A DNA stretch of 64,000 nt. Origin: Flavobacteriia bacterium (GTDB lineage Bacteria > Bacteroidota > Bacteroidia > Flavobacteriales_D > Crocinitomicaceae). The notes under the pieces were generated by a model. It had not been told where the DNA came from, ran no database searches, and saw nothing but the letters and a program-made list of their open reading frames with translations. Position numbers and translations under genes: made by a program. Shown here in pieces: positions 24,977-33,719 of the stretch. The DNA lies in assembly GCA_026391005.1 (NCBI GenBank), contig JAPLEV010000010.1:1-64000 (forward strand). The letters run 5' to 3'. Each line of letters opens with the position of its first letter. Position 1 is the first letter of the stretch.

Positions 24977-26791
24977 ATGGCTTCAGTAGCTCACGACGAA
25001 CACAACCATGCAGACATGCACCATGGCGATCACCACCATGAGGAGGGATTTGTTTCAAAGTACATTTTTAGCCAAGATCATAAGATGATTGGCAAGCAGT
25101 TCTTAATGACGGCGGTATTTATGGGTATTGTTGCCATGTTGTTATCTGTTTTATTCAGAATTCAGTTGGCTTGGCCGGGAGAAAGTTCTAACTTTTTATC
25201 TTTTTTCCTTGGTGAGCAATGGGCACCTAATGGTATCTTAAAAGAGGATATGTATCTTGGTTTGGTCACGATTCACGGGACAATCATGGTGTTTTTTCTA
25301 TTAACAGGTGGTTTGTCAGGTACGTTTTCAAATATTTTAATACCCTTGCAATTAGGCGCTAGAGATATGGCCTCAGGCTTTCTTAATATGCTTTCTTTTT
25401 GGTTCTTCCTCATCTCTTCGCTGATCATGCTTTATTCATTGTTTATTTCTACAGGGCCAGCAATGGCCGGATGGACAATTTATCCCCCTTTGTCCGCTCT
25501 TCCTCAAGCAATGTCAGGGTCAGGAAAAGGAATGACTTTGTGGTTATTATCAATGGCAATTTTTATTGCAGGATCACTAATAGGAAGTCTTAATTATATC
25601 GTTACTGTAATTAATTTGAGAACTCAAGGTATGACAATGACTAGGATGCCGCTAACGATCTGGGCATTTTTTGTAACGGCAATATTAGGGGTGCTATCAT
25701 TTCCTGTGCTACTTTCTGCTGCTTTGCTATTAATGATGGATAGGTTAGTTGGTACGAGCTTCTTTTTATCTGATATTATTGTTAACGGAGAAATGCTCGC
25801 CAACCACGGAGGTTCACCGATCTTATTTCAGCACCTTTTCTGGTTTCTTGGTCACCCGGAAGTATATATTGTTTTATTGCCGGCTTTAGGTCTCTCTTCT
25901 GAAATTATAGCTACCAACTCTAGGAAGCCAATATTTGGATACAAAGCAATGATTGGATCTATTTTGGCCATTGGGTTTCTTTCCTTTATTGTATGGGGGC
26001 ACCATATGTTTATCACTGGTATGAACCCATTTTTAGGAAGTGTCTTTGTGTTTACTACCCTTCTTATTGCTATTCCATCAGCGGTCAAGGTGTTCAATTA
26101 TTTAACAACTTTATGGAGGGGCTCCATCGTTTTTACACCAGCAATGTTATTTGCTATCGCACTCGTGTCTACTTTTATTACAGGTGGAGTAACCGGTATT
26201 ATATTAGCTGATTCTGCTCTTGATATTGCTATCCATGACACCTATTTTGTTGTCGCCCACTTCCACATTGTAATGGGAATGTCTGCTGTTTTCGGAATGT
26301 TTGCCGGCGTATATCATTGGTTCCCTAAAATGTATGGACGCATGATGAATATGCGACTAGGATATGTTCATTTTTGGATTACACTTGTTGGTGCATATGG
26401 AGTTTTCTTCCCAATGCACTTTGTCGGATTGGCCGGTGCACCAAGGCGCTATTATGATTCCTCTTCATTTGGGGATTTTAACGAGAGTTCTTATAACATG
26501 ATAATGGACTTAAATGTGATTATTACCATTTTCGCGATTTTAGCCGCCCTAGGTCAATTGGTTTTCTTATTCAATTTCTTCTACAGTATTTTTAGAGGTC
26601 AGAAAGCTCCCCAAAACCCTTGGAATTCAACTACTTTAGAGTGGACAACACCTGTTGAGCATATTCATGGTAACTGGCCAGGAGAACTACCAACGGTTTA
26701 TAGGTGGTCTTATGATTATTCAAAGCCAGGGTCAGAGGTTGATTTTATTCCGCAGAACGTTCCATTAGCTGATGGAGAAGAGGAACACTAA
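24977..26791 (+). CDS. coxA: Cytochrome c oxidase subunit I
   Basis: Catalytic subunit of the aa3-type heme-copper oxidase, reducing oxygen to water and pumping protons. About 12-14 membrane helices are present. The active-site marks are WFLGHPEVYIVLLP (CuB His and cross-linked Tyr, with the Glu of the proton path before it), GHHMFITGMNP (CuB His pair), and HDTYFVVAHFHIVMG (heme a and a3 ligands). The first 24 residues are unusual: eight His in MASVAHDEHNHADMHHGDHH-type sequence. The gene ends the act-cox operon, 8 bases before the convergent DUF3109 gene. No subunit III or IV gene follows. Confidence 0.96.
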   Translation: MASVAHDEHNHADMHHGDHHHEEGFVSKYIFSQDHKMIGKQFLMTAVFMGIVAMLLSVLFRIQLAWPGESSNFLSFFLGEQWAPNGILKEDMYLGLVTIHGTIMVFFLLTGGLSGTFSNILIPLQLGARDMASGFLNMLSFWFFLISSLIMLYSLFISTGPAMAGWTIYPPLSALPQAMSGSGKGMTLWLLSMAIFIAGSLIGSLNYIVTVINLRTQGMTMTRMPLTIWAFFVTAILGVLSFPVLLSAALLLMMDRLVGTSFFLSDIIVNGEMLANHGGSPILFQHLFWFLGHPEVYIVLLPALGLSSEIIATNSRKPIFGYKAMIGSILAIGFLSFIVWGHHMFITGMNPFLGSVFVFTTLLIAIPSAVKVFNYLTTLWRGSIVFTPAMLFAIALVSTFITGGVTGIILADSALDIAIHDTYFVVAHFHIVMGMSAVFGMFAGVYHWFPKMYGRMMNMRLGYVHFWITLVGAYGVFFPMHFVGLAGAPRRYYDSSSFGDFNESSYNMIMDLNVIITIFAILAALGQLVFLFNFFYSIFRGQKAPQNPWNSTTLEWTTPVEHIHGNWPGELPTVYRWSYDYSKPGSEVDFIPQNVPLADGEEEH

Positions 26792-26798
26792 GAATAAT

Positions 26799-27377
26799 TT
26801 ATTCTAGCGCCTTTAGTTCTTCCGCAAGCACTTCCATTTCTTTGTAGAAGTCTTCGCCAAAGGCCCTTATTAAAGGCACCTTTAGAAATCGATATACAGG
26901 AACGGCCAAGCGCTCACCACAAACACACGCTGGGGCACAAATCTTCCATTCGTCAAAATTAATTGCCGTGTATTCATTTATTTGTTTAATCCGAATCGGA
27001 TATAAGTGACATGAAATTGGTTTTAGATTGGGGATCTTGCCTGCTAAATGAGCGGTTTCAATTGAGCACTTCGCGATTTGATTGGCGTCATAATTAACAA
27101 ATACACATTCTTTTCCATTGACCAAAGAAGTAACAGAATCGTTTTCAAGATCATTATAGGTAATACCTTGTGACTTTAGAGCAATTACGCTTTCTGCTTT
27201 CATAAAAGGAATTATGTCGCTGAGGTGTTTTTTAAGTAGTACCTCCTCTTCCTTTTTTAAGGGAGCTCCGGCATCTCCCTCAATGCAACATGCCCCTTTA
27301 CAAGCGCTTAGATCACAAACGAATTTCCTTTCAAAAACTTCAGAGGAGATGATTTTATCTTCTATTTGAACTAACAT
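26799..27377 (-). CDS. DUF3109 family cysteine-rich protein
   Basis: A 192-residue cytoplasmic protein of a family common in Bacteroidota. The N-terminal Cys cluster CDLSACKGACC lies near residue 21, and further Cys occur in ECVFVNYDANQIAKCS, PISCHLYPIR and KICAPACVCG. The arrangement resembles metal-binding YkgJ-type zinc/iron-chelating proteins. No enzymatic function is known to me. It is convergent with coxA and divergent from rimP, with a promoter element directly upstream. Confidence 0.85.
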   Translation of the reverse strand: MLVQIEDKIISSEVFERKFVCDLSACKGACCIEGDAGAPLKKEEEVLLKKHLSDIIPFMKAESVIALKSQGITYNDLENDSVTSLVNGKECVFVNYDANQIAKCSIETAHLAGKIPNLKPISCHLYPIRIKQINEYTAINFDEWKICAPACVCGERLAVPVYRFLKVPLIRAFGEDFYKEMEVLAEELKALE

Positions 27378-27381
27378 AATA

Positions 27382-27389
27382 CAAATGTA
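27382..27389 (-). promoter_or_regulatory. Bacteroidota -7 element (TACATTTG) upstream of the DUF3109 gene
   Basis: On the minus strand TACATTTG ends 4 bases before the ATG at 27377, which suggests a leaderless or nearly leaderless transcript. Confidence 0.5.
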
Positions 27390-27412
27390 CTTGGTATTTA
27401 ATGTATAATTGC

Positions 27413-27442
27413 TTGTTAAGTATAAATAATTGTATATCTTTG
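27413..27442 (+). promoter_or_regulatory. Promoter of the rimP-nusA-infB operon
   Basis: TTG (27413-27415) and TATCTTTG (27435-27442) are separated by 19 bases, an excellent match to the Bacteroidota consensus. Transcription would begin near 27448-27450, upstream of the hairpin at 27464. Confidence 0.75.
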
Positions 27443-27463
27443 TGGCAGATTATAAATTTGAAT

Positions 27464-27490
27464 GAGGGGACGAAAGTCCCCTCTTTTTTT
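27464..27490 (+). terminator. Intrinsic-terminator-like hairpin in the rimP leader (possible attenuator)
   Basis: A perfect 8-bp stem GAGGGGAC / GTCCCCTC (27464-27471 with 27476-27483) closes a GAAA tetraloop and is followed by seven T. It stands between the promoter and the preferred rimP ATG at 27495, so it belongs to the operon leader rather than to a gene end. It would either stop part of transcription (attenuation) or work as an RNA element at the ribosome-binding region, 4 bases from the ATG. Confidence 0.85.
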
Positions 27491-27494
27491 GCCA

Positions 27495-27971
27495 ATGATT
27501 AATAAAGATAAAGTAACAGCACTCGTCGAAGAACGAATAAATGAGTTGGGCAATGGCTTGTACATTGTGGAACTTACCATTTCTTCTGCGAATAGTATTC
27601 ATGTCGAGATTGATAAAATTAGTGGCGGCGTTACAGTTACAGATTGTGTTTCTGTTTCCAGAAATGTAGAACATAACTTAGATAGAGACGAGCAAGATTT
27701 TGAATTGCACGTTTCTTCTGCCGGTTTAGATAAGCCACTAAGACATATTAATCAGTACATAAAAAATATTGGTAGGCGGGTTGAAATAGCGATGATAGAC
27801 GGCCGAAAATTAGAAGGGGAGATAATTAAAATAAATGACGGCGTGATGCTTATTAAGGATCAAGTCTTGAAACTAGTTGAAAATAAAAAGAAAAAGGAGC
27901 TTATCGAAGAAGTCACTGAAGTACATTTCTCCGAGATTAAAGAAGCAAAAATTGTAATATCTTTTAAATGA
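27495..27971 (+). CDS. rimP: Ribosome maturation factor RimP
   Basis: Needed for maturation of the 30S subunit. The 158-residue protein shows an N-terminal alpha/beta domain (LVEERINELGNGLYIVELTI), the family motif GGVTVTDCVSVSRNVEHNLDRDE, then SSAGLDKPLRHINQY and a C-terminal Sm-like barrel (RRVEIAMIDGRKLEGEI). The frame is open upstream to an ATG at 27462, but that start would make the terminator hairpin coding (MRGRKSPLFLP), so the ATG at 27495 is preferred. nusA starts 6 bases after the stop, matching the standard rimP-nusA-infB order. Confidence 0.93.
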   Translation: MINKDKVTALVEERINELGNGLYIVELTISSANSIHVEIDKISGGVTVTDCVSVSRNVEHNLDRDEQDFELHVSSAGLDKPLRHINQYIKNIGRRVEIAMIDGRKLEGEIIKINDGVMLIKDQVLKLVENKKKKELIEEVTEVHFSEIKEAKIVISFK

Positions 27972-27977
27972 TTATTT

Positions 27978-29213
27978 ATGAATAGTATTGAACTTGTTGA
28001 CTCCTTTTTGGAGTTTAAAGACTTAAAGAATATTGATAAACAAACCATGCAACACATTTTAGAGGATGTGTTTAGGGCTATGTTTAAGAAAAAATTTGAA
28101 ACGGATGAGCACATTGACATAATCGTTAATATTGATAAAGGCGATGTTCAGATATTTTTGAATAAAGAAATTGTTGATGATGGCGAGGTAGAGGATCCTA
28201 ATGTTGAAATAGCTTACTCAGATGCCATTAAAATCGAGCCCGACTTTGAAATAGGTGAGGAGGTAACAGAAGAATTTAAGTTCGCTGATTTCGGCAGAAG
28301 AAATATACTCTCTTTACGTCAAAATCTCATCTCACGAATTCTTGAACTCGAAAAAGATCAGCTGTATAAAAAATATAAGGAGCGAGTTGGTGAAATTGTA
28401 ACTGGAGAGGTATACCAAGTTTGGAAGAAAGAAATTCTTGTAATGGATGATGACCAAAATGAATTGTTGTTGCCAAAATCAGAACAAATTCCTGCTGACT
28501 TCTTTAAAAAAGGAGAAACCGTTCGTGCTGTTGTGTCCAAAGTAGACATGCGAAATAGTACACCGGTTATTATTCTGTCTAGAACTGCCCCTGAATTTTT
28601 GGAACGCTTATTCGAACTTGAGGTTCCTGAAGTTTTCGATGGTCTAATCACGATAAAGAAAATTGTGAGAGAACCTGGAGAAAGAGCAAAAGTTGCGGTG
28701 GAGTCTTATGATGATCGCGTTGACCCTGTTGGAGCATGTGTTGGAATGAAAGGGTCTAGAATTCATGGTATTGTGCGTGAGCTAAGAAACGAAAATATAG
28801 ATGTTATCAACTATACATCTAATAATCAATTGCTCATTCAAAGAGCGCTTTCTCCCGCAAAAATATCTTCGCTAGATATTAATGAAGAAGAAAAGCGGGT
28901 TAAGGTTTATTTAAAGCCGGACCAAGTTTCTTTGGCAATTGGAAAGGGCGGTAACAACATTAAGTTAGCCGGTAAGCTATGTGGATATGATATCGACGTT
29001 TATAGAGATGGTGAAATTGATATTGAAGATGTAGATTTAGAAGAGTTTGTTGATGAAATTGATAGTTGGATTATTGATGAGCTAAAAGCAATAGGTTGCG
29101 ATACTGCGAAATCCGTTTTGGAAATAGGTGTTGAAGATTTATTGAAGCGAACTGATTTAGAAAAAGAAACAATTGATGAGATCTTCCGCATCTTGAAAGC
29201 GGAATTTGAATAA
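27978..29213 (+). CDS. nusA: Transcription termination/antitermination protein NusA
   Basis: Binds RNA polymerase and nascent RNA, and promotes pausing and intrinsic termination. Domain order in 411 residues: N-terminal polymerase-binding domain (about 1-125), S1 domain (about 130-200, VGEIVTGEVYQVWKKEILV), two KH domains (GACVGMKGSRIHGIVREL near 250 and VSLAIGKGGNNIKLAGKL near 320), then a short acidic end with DEIDSWIIDELKAIG and a helical hairpin. It lacks the tandem acidic repeats of E. coli NusA. The operon position next to the leader hairpin suggests NusA may act on its own transcript. Confidence 0.96.
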   Translation: MNSIELVDSFLEFKDLKNIDKQTMQHILEDVFRAMFKKKFETDEHIDIIVNIDKGDVQIFLNKEIVDDGEVEDPNVEIAYSDAIKIEPDFEIGEEVTEEFKFADFGRRNILSLRQNLISRILELEKDQLYKKYKERVGEIVTGEVYQVWKKEILVMDDDQNELLLPKSEQIPADFFKKGETVRAVVSKVDMRNSTPVIILSRTAPEFLERLFELEVPEVFDGLITIKKIVREPGERAKVAVESYDDRVDPVGACVGMKGSRIHGIVRELRNENIDVINYTSNNQLLIQRALSPAKISSLDINEEEKRVKVYLKPDQVSLAIGKGGNNIKLAGKLCGYDIDVYRDGEIDIEDVDLEEFVDEIDSWIIDELKAIGCDTAKSVLEIGVEDLLKRTDLEKETIDEIFRILKAEFE

Positions 29214-29247
29214 TTTTAACTTATATTTTTTGAAAGAAAACTGATTT

Positions 29248-31980
29248 ATGGCTGGAAAACCAATACGACTAGGAAAAGCAGCAAGCGAATTGAATGTTGG
29301 ACTTCCATCATTAGTAGAGTTTCTAGATTCTAAAGGAGTGAAGATTGATTCAAATCCTAATACAAAACTAGACCCGGAACATTTTGATTTGCTCTGCACC
29401 GAGTTTGCTGCAGATCAAAGTATGAAGGAACAGTCCAAGGGATCAGCTCTTCGCGAAAGACGAGAATCTCTTTCTTTAAAAGATGTTCGAGACGTAGAAA
29501 AAGTAATTGTTAAATCAACTACTGATGATGAGGACGAGGAGGACATTAATTTAGATGAAATTAAAAGGCAGGTATTTACTGCGCCGAGAACTCAAGAGGC
29601 CATCGTTGAAGTTGAAGTTGAATCAGAAAAAGCAAAAACAGAAATAGAACAATCCCCTCCAAAAGAAAAAGAAATCGGAGTTCAGGTGGTCGGTAAAATT
29701 GATCTTGATGCATTAAATCAAAAAACACGTCCCGAAAAGAAAAAAGTAGTAGAGGAAATTCCTCAAGCCGAAAAGGTATTGCCGGTAAAAGTCGATGAAG
29801 CACCTTCCGTTACTGAAATTGAAGTGGTAGAGGGGACAATTGCTCCGATCGAAACGATTAGAAGTGAAAGAAAAGTGTTGACTGGCCCAACGGTTTTAGG
29901 GAGAATAGATTTGCCAGTTGAAAAGCCAAAAATAACGACTGCACAAAACGAATCAGCTAATTCAAAACGTAAGCGTAAAAGAATTAAATCGGTTGATAGT
30001 GCACCCGCCCCTAAAACGACACCCGGCCAAGTAGCTCCTTCAAATACAAAAACACCCATTGTTCAAAAGAAAGAGATTTCAGAACGGGATATTCAAAAAG
30101 AAATTAAAGACACTCTTGCTCGCCTATCGAATAAAGGAGGTAAGTCGAAGTCGTCTAAAAATAGAAGAATAAAAAGGGATTCGTTTGCTCAAAAGCGTCA
30201 AGAAGAAATCGAACAAGCAGAACTGGAAGAAAAAATCATTAAGCTAACTGAATTTGTTACTGTATCAGAATTAGCTAGTATGATGAGTGTTCAACCTACT
30301 CAAGTTATTTCCGTTTGCATGTCTTTAGGTATATTCGCCTCGATAAATCAACGATTAGATGCGGAAACTATTCAAATCGTTGCTGATGAATTTGGATTTG
30401 AAACGGAATTCGTTTCTGCAGAAGTTCAAGAATCGATTGCTATGGTTGAGGATGCCCCAGAGGATCTAATTACAAGACCACCAATTATTACGGTAATGGG
30501 ACACGTCGATCATGGTAAAACATCACTACTCGATAGAATTCGTAACGCGAATGTTACTGATGGCGAGGCCGGAGGAATTACACAGCACATTGGCGCATAT
30601 TCATTAATTTTAAATGATAATCGAAAATTAACGTTCCTTGACACGCCTGGTCACGAAGCCTTTACTGCGATGAGAGCTAGGGGTGCGCAAGTAACCGACG
30701 TAGCTATTATTTTAGTTGCAGCAGATGACGATGTTATGCCCCAAACTAAAGAGGCAATATCGCATGCACAGGCCGCTAACGTGCCAATGGTTTTTGCAAT
30801 TAATAAAATAGATAAAGCAGGTGCTAATCCTGATAAAATTAAGGAGCAACTTTCCCAAATGAATATCTTAGTGGAAGATTGGGGGGGGAAATACCAATGT
30901 CAAGAGATATCTGCTCGTCAAAATTTAAATATTGAAGAGTTATTAGATAAAGTTTTACTTGAAGCGGATGTTTTAGAACTTAAAGCAAATCCAAAAAAGA
31001 ATGCGATTGGGACTGTTATTGAGTCCTCATTGGATAAAGGAAAAGGGTATGTAACAAACATGCTTGTTCAAGCGGGAACGATGAAAATTGGAGATGCTAT
31101 TTTAGTAGGTCGCCATTTTGGAAAGGTTCGGGCGATGCAAGATGAGCACGGAAATTCTATTTTGGAAGCCGGACCATCTCAACCTGTTTCGGTTCTCGGA
31201 ATTAATGGTGCTCCGAGCGCAGGTGACAAATTCAATGTCCTCGACGACGAAAAAGAAGCGAAATCTATTGCCACTAAGCGGGAACAATTGTTCCGTGAGC
31301 AAGGACTTCGAACTACGAAACACATTACCTTGGATGAGATTGGTAGACGATTGGCTATCGGTGATTTCAAGGAGCTTAACATCATAGTTAAAGGTGACGT
31401 GGATGGATCGATTGAAGCCTTGTCGGATGCCTTGATTAATTTGTCAACAGAAGAAATCCAAGTAAATATAATTCACAAAGGAGTGGGGGCCATCACTGAG
31501 GCCGATGTTAATTTAGCTTCTGCTTCTGATGCTATAATTATTGGTTTCCAAGTGAGACCATCTATTGGCGCAAGGAAATTAGCCGAATCCGAACAAATTG
31601 ACATCCGACTTTATTCAATTATTTATAAAGTAATTGAGGAAATTAAATCTGCTATGGAGGGAATGTTGTCTCCAGATATTGAAGAAAAAATACTGGGTTC
31701 TGCAGAAATTCGGGAAACATTTGATATTACAAAAGTAGGAACAATTGCAGGATGTTATGTACTTGATGGAAGTATAAAAAGAACGTCTAAGGTGCGTGTT
31801 ATTCGAGATGGAATTGTTATTCATTCTGGTGTACTTGGCTCTTTAAAACGATTCAAAGACGATGTCAAAGAAGTTAAAAATAATTATGAATGTGGCTTAA
31901 ATATCGATAAATTTGATGCTATTCAAATTGGCGATGTCGTAGAAGCATACGAAGAAGTAGAAGTGGCAAGAAAGCTTTAA
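29248..31980 (+). CDS. infB: Translation initiation factor IF-2
   Basis: The GTPase that places initiator tRNA on the ribosome. Residues 1-60 carry an IF2 N-terminal helix domain (IRLGKAASELNVGLPSLVEFL). Residues about 60-330 are a low-complexity charged region rich in Glu and Lys. A second N domain follows near 335-385 (FVTVSELASMMSVQPTQVIS). The G domain has GHVDHGKTS, DTPGHEAF and NKIDKAG. Domains II-IV end at residue 910. It is the third gene of the rimP operon, with a 34-base gap from nusA. The 130-base gap after it contains only AT-rich sequence and the tatA promoter element. Confidence 0.97.
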   Translation: MAGKPIRLGKAASELNVGLPSLVEFLDSKGVKIDSNPNTKLDPEHFDLLCTEFAADQSMKEQSKGSALRERRESLSLKDVRDVEKVIVKSTTDDEDEEDINLDEIKRQVFTAPRTQEAIVEVEVESEKAKTEIEQSPPKEKEIGVQVVGKIDLDALNQKTRPEKKKVVEEIPQAEKVLPVKVDEAPSVTEIEVVEGTIAPIETIRSERKVLTGPTVLGRIDLPVEKPKITTAQNESANSKRKRKRIKSVDSAPAPKTTPGQVAPSNTKTPIVQKKEISERDIQKEIKDTLARLSNKGGKSKSSKNRRIKRDSFAQKRQEEIEQAELEEKIIKLTEFVTVSELASMMSVQPTQVISVCMSLGIFASINQRLDAETIQIVADEFGFETEFVSAEVQESIAMVEDAPEDLITRPPIITVMGHVDHGKTSLLDRIRNANVTDGEAGGITQHIGAYSLILNDNRKLTFLDTPGHEAFTAMRARGAQVTDVAIILVAADDDVMPQTKEAISHAQAANVPMVFAINKIDKAGANPDKIKEQLSQMNILVEDWGGKYQCQEISARQNLNIEELLDKVLLEADVLELKANPKKNAIGTVIESSLDKGKGYVTNMLVQAGTMKIGDAILVGRHFGKVRAMQDEHGNSILEAGPSQPVSVLGINGAPSAGDKFNVLDDEKEAKSIATKREQLFREQGLRTTKHITLDEIGRRLAIGDFKELNIIVKGDVDGSIEALSDALINLSTEEIQVNIIHKGVGAITEADVNLASASDAIIIGFQVRPSIGARKLAESEQIDIRLYSIIYKVIEEIKSAMEGMLSPDIEEKILGSAEIRETFDITKVGTIAGCYVLDGSIKRTSKVRVIRDGIVIHSGVLGSLKRFKDDVKEVKNNYECGLNIDKFDAIQIGDVVEAYEEVEVARKL

Positions 31981-32079
31981 TATTAAGTCATCCCTGCAAT
32001 GTATCTCTCATGCTACGTAGGCTTTTTAAAAATATAAAAAATTAAAAAATATAACAATTCTAAGTTTAGGAGAATTCAG

Positions 32080-32087
32080 TAAATTTG
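32080..32087 (+). promoter_or_regulatory. Bacteroidota -7 element (TAAATTTG) upstream of tatA
   Basis: TAAATTTG ends 24 bases before the tatA ATG. No good TTG occurs at the expected spacing. Confidence 0.5.
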
Positions 32088-32111
32088 TATAAATCATAAA
32101 AATAAATAACC

Positions 32112-32309
32112 ATGTTTTTAACAATCTTTAGTACTCCCCATATTATCTTAATATTGGCTGTCGTTTTACTGCTTTTTGGCGGCAAAAAAATTCCGGAGTT
32201 AATGAAAGGTTTAGGCCAAGGAATTAAAGAATTTAAAGATGCATCCAAGGGGGAGGATAAAACCGAACCTTTAGAAAAGTCAAGCGATACTAAAATAGAG
32301 GAAAAGTAA
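32112..32309 (+). CDS. tatA: Sec-independent protein translocase TatA/TatE
   Basis: Pore-forming component of the twin-arginine export system, which moves folded proteins such as the Tat-signal-bearing ActB seen in this window. The 65-residue sequence has one membrane helix ([15 protein letters not shown]), the hinge motif [11 protein letters not shown], an amphipathic helix ([11 protein letters not shown]) and a charged tail, all standard. tatC is not in the window. gatA starts 3 bases after the stop, so the pair is co-transcribed. Confidence 0.95.
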   Translation: MFLTIFSTPHIILILAVVLLLFGGKKIPELMKGLGQGIKEFKDASKGEDKTEPLEKSSDTKIEEK

Positions 32310-32312
32310 ACG

Positions 32313-33719
32313 ATGTACGCTTCAATCGAAGATGTTAGACTGAGAATTCAGTCTGGTGAAACGGTTATTTCCATCGTTGAACAATACCTTTCAAAGATTG
32401 AAGAAAACAAAGCATTGAATGCTTTTATTGAGGTCTTCTATGAAAGTGTTCGTGCAAATGCAATAGCAGTAGACAAAAAAATAGTTGCCGGAACGGCCGG
32501 AAAATTAGCCGGAGTCGTTGTAGCGATAAAAGACAATATTTGTTATAAAAATCATCACGTTTCCTGCTCATCAAAAATTTTATCTGGTTTCGAATCGCTT
32601 TATACTGCGACAGCACTCCAACTCTTATTAGATGAAGATGCTATTGTCATTGGTAGACTCAATTGCGATGAGTTTGCTATGGGAAGTTCAAATGAAACAT
32701 CTGCTTTTGGTCCAGTAAAAAATAATCATAATATTGCTTTTGTTTCTGGGGGTTCTTCCGGAGGATCGGCAGTGGCTGTTTCGGCAGGACTATGTACTGT
32801 TGCACTTGGGAGCGACACGGGCGGCTCTGTTCGTCAACCTGCTTCTTGGACGGGTACATACGGTATAAAACCCACTTATGGTAGAATTAGCCGCTACGGA
32901 CTCATTGCTTATGCATCATCCTTTGATCAAATTGGAATGTTTACGAATTCAATTATGGATTCTCAGCTATTGTATACGATCATGGCAGGTAAGGATGAAA
33001 TGGATGCAACAAGCTCCTCTCAACCGGTAAGTAAAGTGCAAAATGCTGCTCATACTACTTTTAGAATAGGAATTATGACGGAATGTTTCGAACACCCCGG
33101 ATTAGATGCCGAAATTAAAAAAGAAATACTTGATTTCGTTGCCAAACTTGAGGAAAGCGGAATGGAAGTTGTTCCAGTAAGTTTCCCATTCTTAGATTAT
33201 ATTGTTCCAACTTATTACGTGTTAACGACGGCAGAGGCATCTTCAAATTTATCTCGATTTGACGGTGTACATTATGGTTATCGAAGTGATAATGCAAACG
33301 GTGTAGAAGAAACATATGTTTTATCTCGTTCCGAAGGGTTTGGTTCCGAAGTTAAAAGACGAATAATGACAGGTACATTTGTACTGTCTCAGGGATATTA
33401 CGATGCCTATTATACAAAAGCTCAAAAAGTACGTCGCGTAATGAAAAATGCAACGGATACTATTTTTAGTAAGGTTGATATTCTTCTTTTACCAACAACG
33501 CCAACTACAGCATTCGAAATTGGTGCGATTAAAGATGCAATCCAAATGTATCTGCAAGATATATTTACCGTTCATGCTAATATTACCGGGAACCCTGCCT
33601 TAAGCATGCCGTTTAAGAAACATTCTAACGGAATGCCCTATGGGATTCAAATCATGGGAGATAGATTCAGCGAAGACAAATTATTCTTATTTGCTAAATT
33701 AATAGAGGAAAATTTTTAA
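32313..33719 (+). CDS. gatA: Glutamyl/aspartyl-tRNA amidotransferase subunit A
   Basis: Amidase subunit of the GatCAB complex, which converts Glu-tRNA(Gln) (and often Asp-tRNA(Asn)) to the amidated form using ammonia from glutamine. The amidase-signature triad is visible: Lys in VVVAIKDNICY, Ser in VSGGSSGGSAVAVSAG, and the Ser-rich loop GSDTGGSVRQPASW holding the nucleophile. Residues up to 468 include the C-terminal amidase-family segment GNPALSMPF. gatB and gatC are not nearby, as is common in this phylum. The start ATG follows tatA by 3 bases; the end overlaps the next gene by one base. Confidence 0.94.
   Translation: MYASIEDVRLRIQSGETVISIVEQYLSKIEENKALNAFIEVFYESVRANAIAVDKKIVAGTAGKLAGVVVAIKDNICYKNHHVSCSSKILSGFESLYTATALQLLLDEDAIVIGRLNCDEFAMGSSNETSAFGPVKNNHNIAFVSGGSSGGSAVAVSAGLCTVALGSDTGGSVRQPASWTGTYGIKPTYGRISRYGLIAYASSFDQIGMFTNSIMDSQLLYTIMAGKDEMDATSSSQPVSKVQNAAHTTFRIGIMTECFEHPGLDAEIKKEILDFVAKLEESGMEVVPVSFPFLDYIVPTYYVLTTAEASSNLSRFDGVHYGYRSDNANGVEETYVLSRSEGFGSEVKRRIMTGTFVLSQGYYDAYYTKAQKVRRVMKNATDTIFSKVDILLLPTTPTTAFEIGAIKDAIQMYLQDIFTVHANITGNPALSMPFKKHSNGMPYGIQIMGDRFSEDKLFLFAKLIEENF

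Noticed and set aside
27462-27494. ATG at 27462 as the rimP start, or a short leader peptide
   Set aside because: The codons would be the terminator hairpin and T run; the RimP family starts close to the ATG at 27495.
31981-32111. Possible small RNA between infB and tatA
   Set aside because: AT-rich sequence with no stable stem-loop plus T run; only a -7 promoter element for tatA could be supported.
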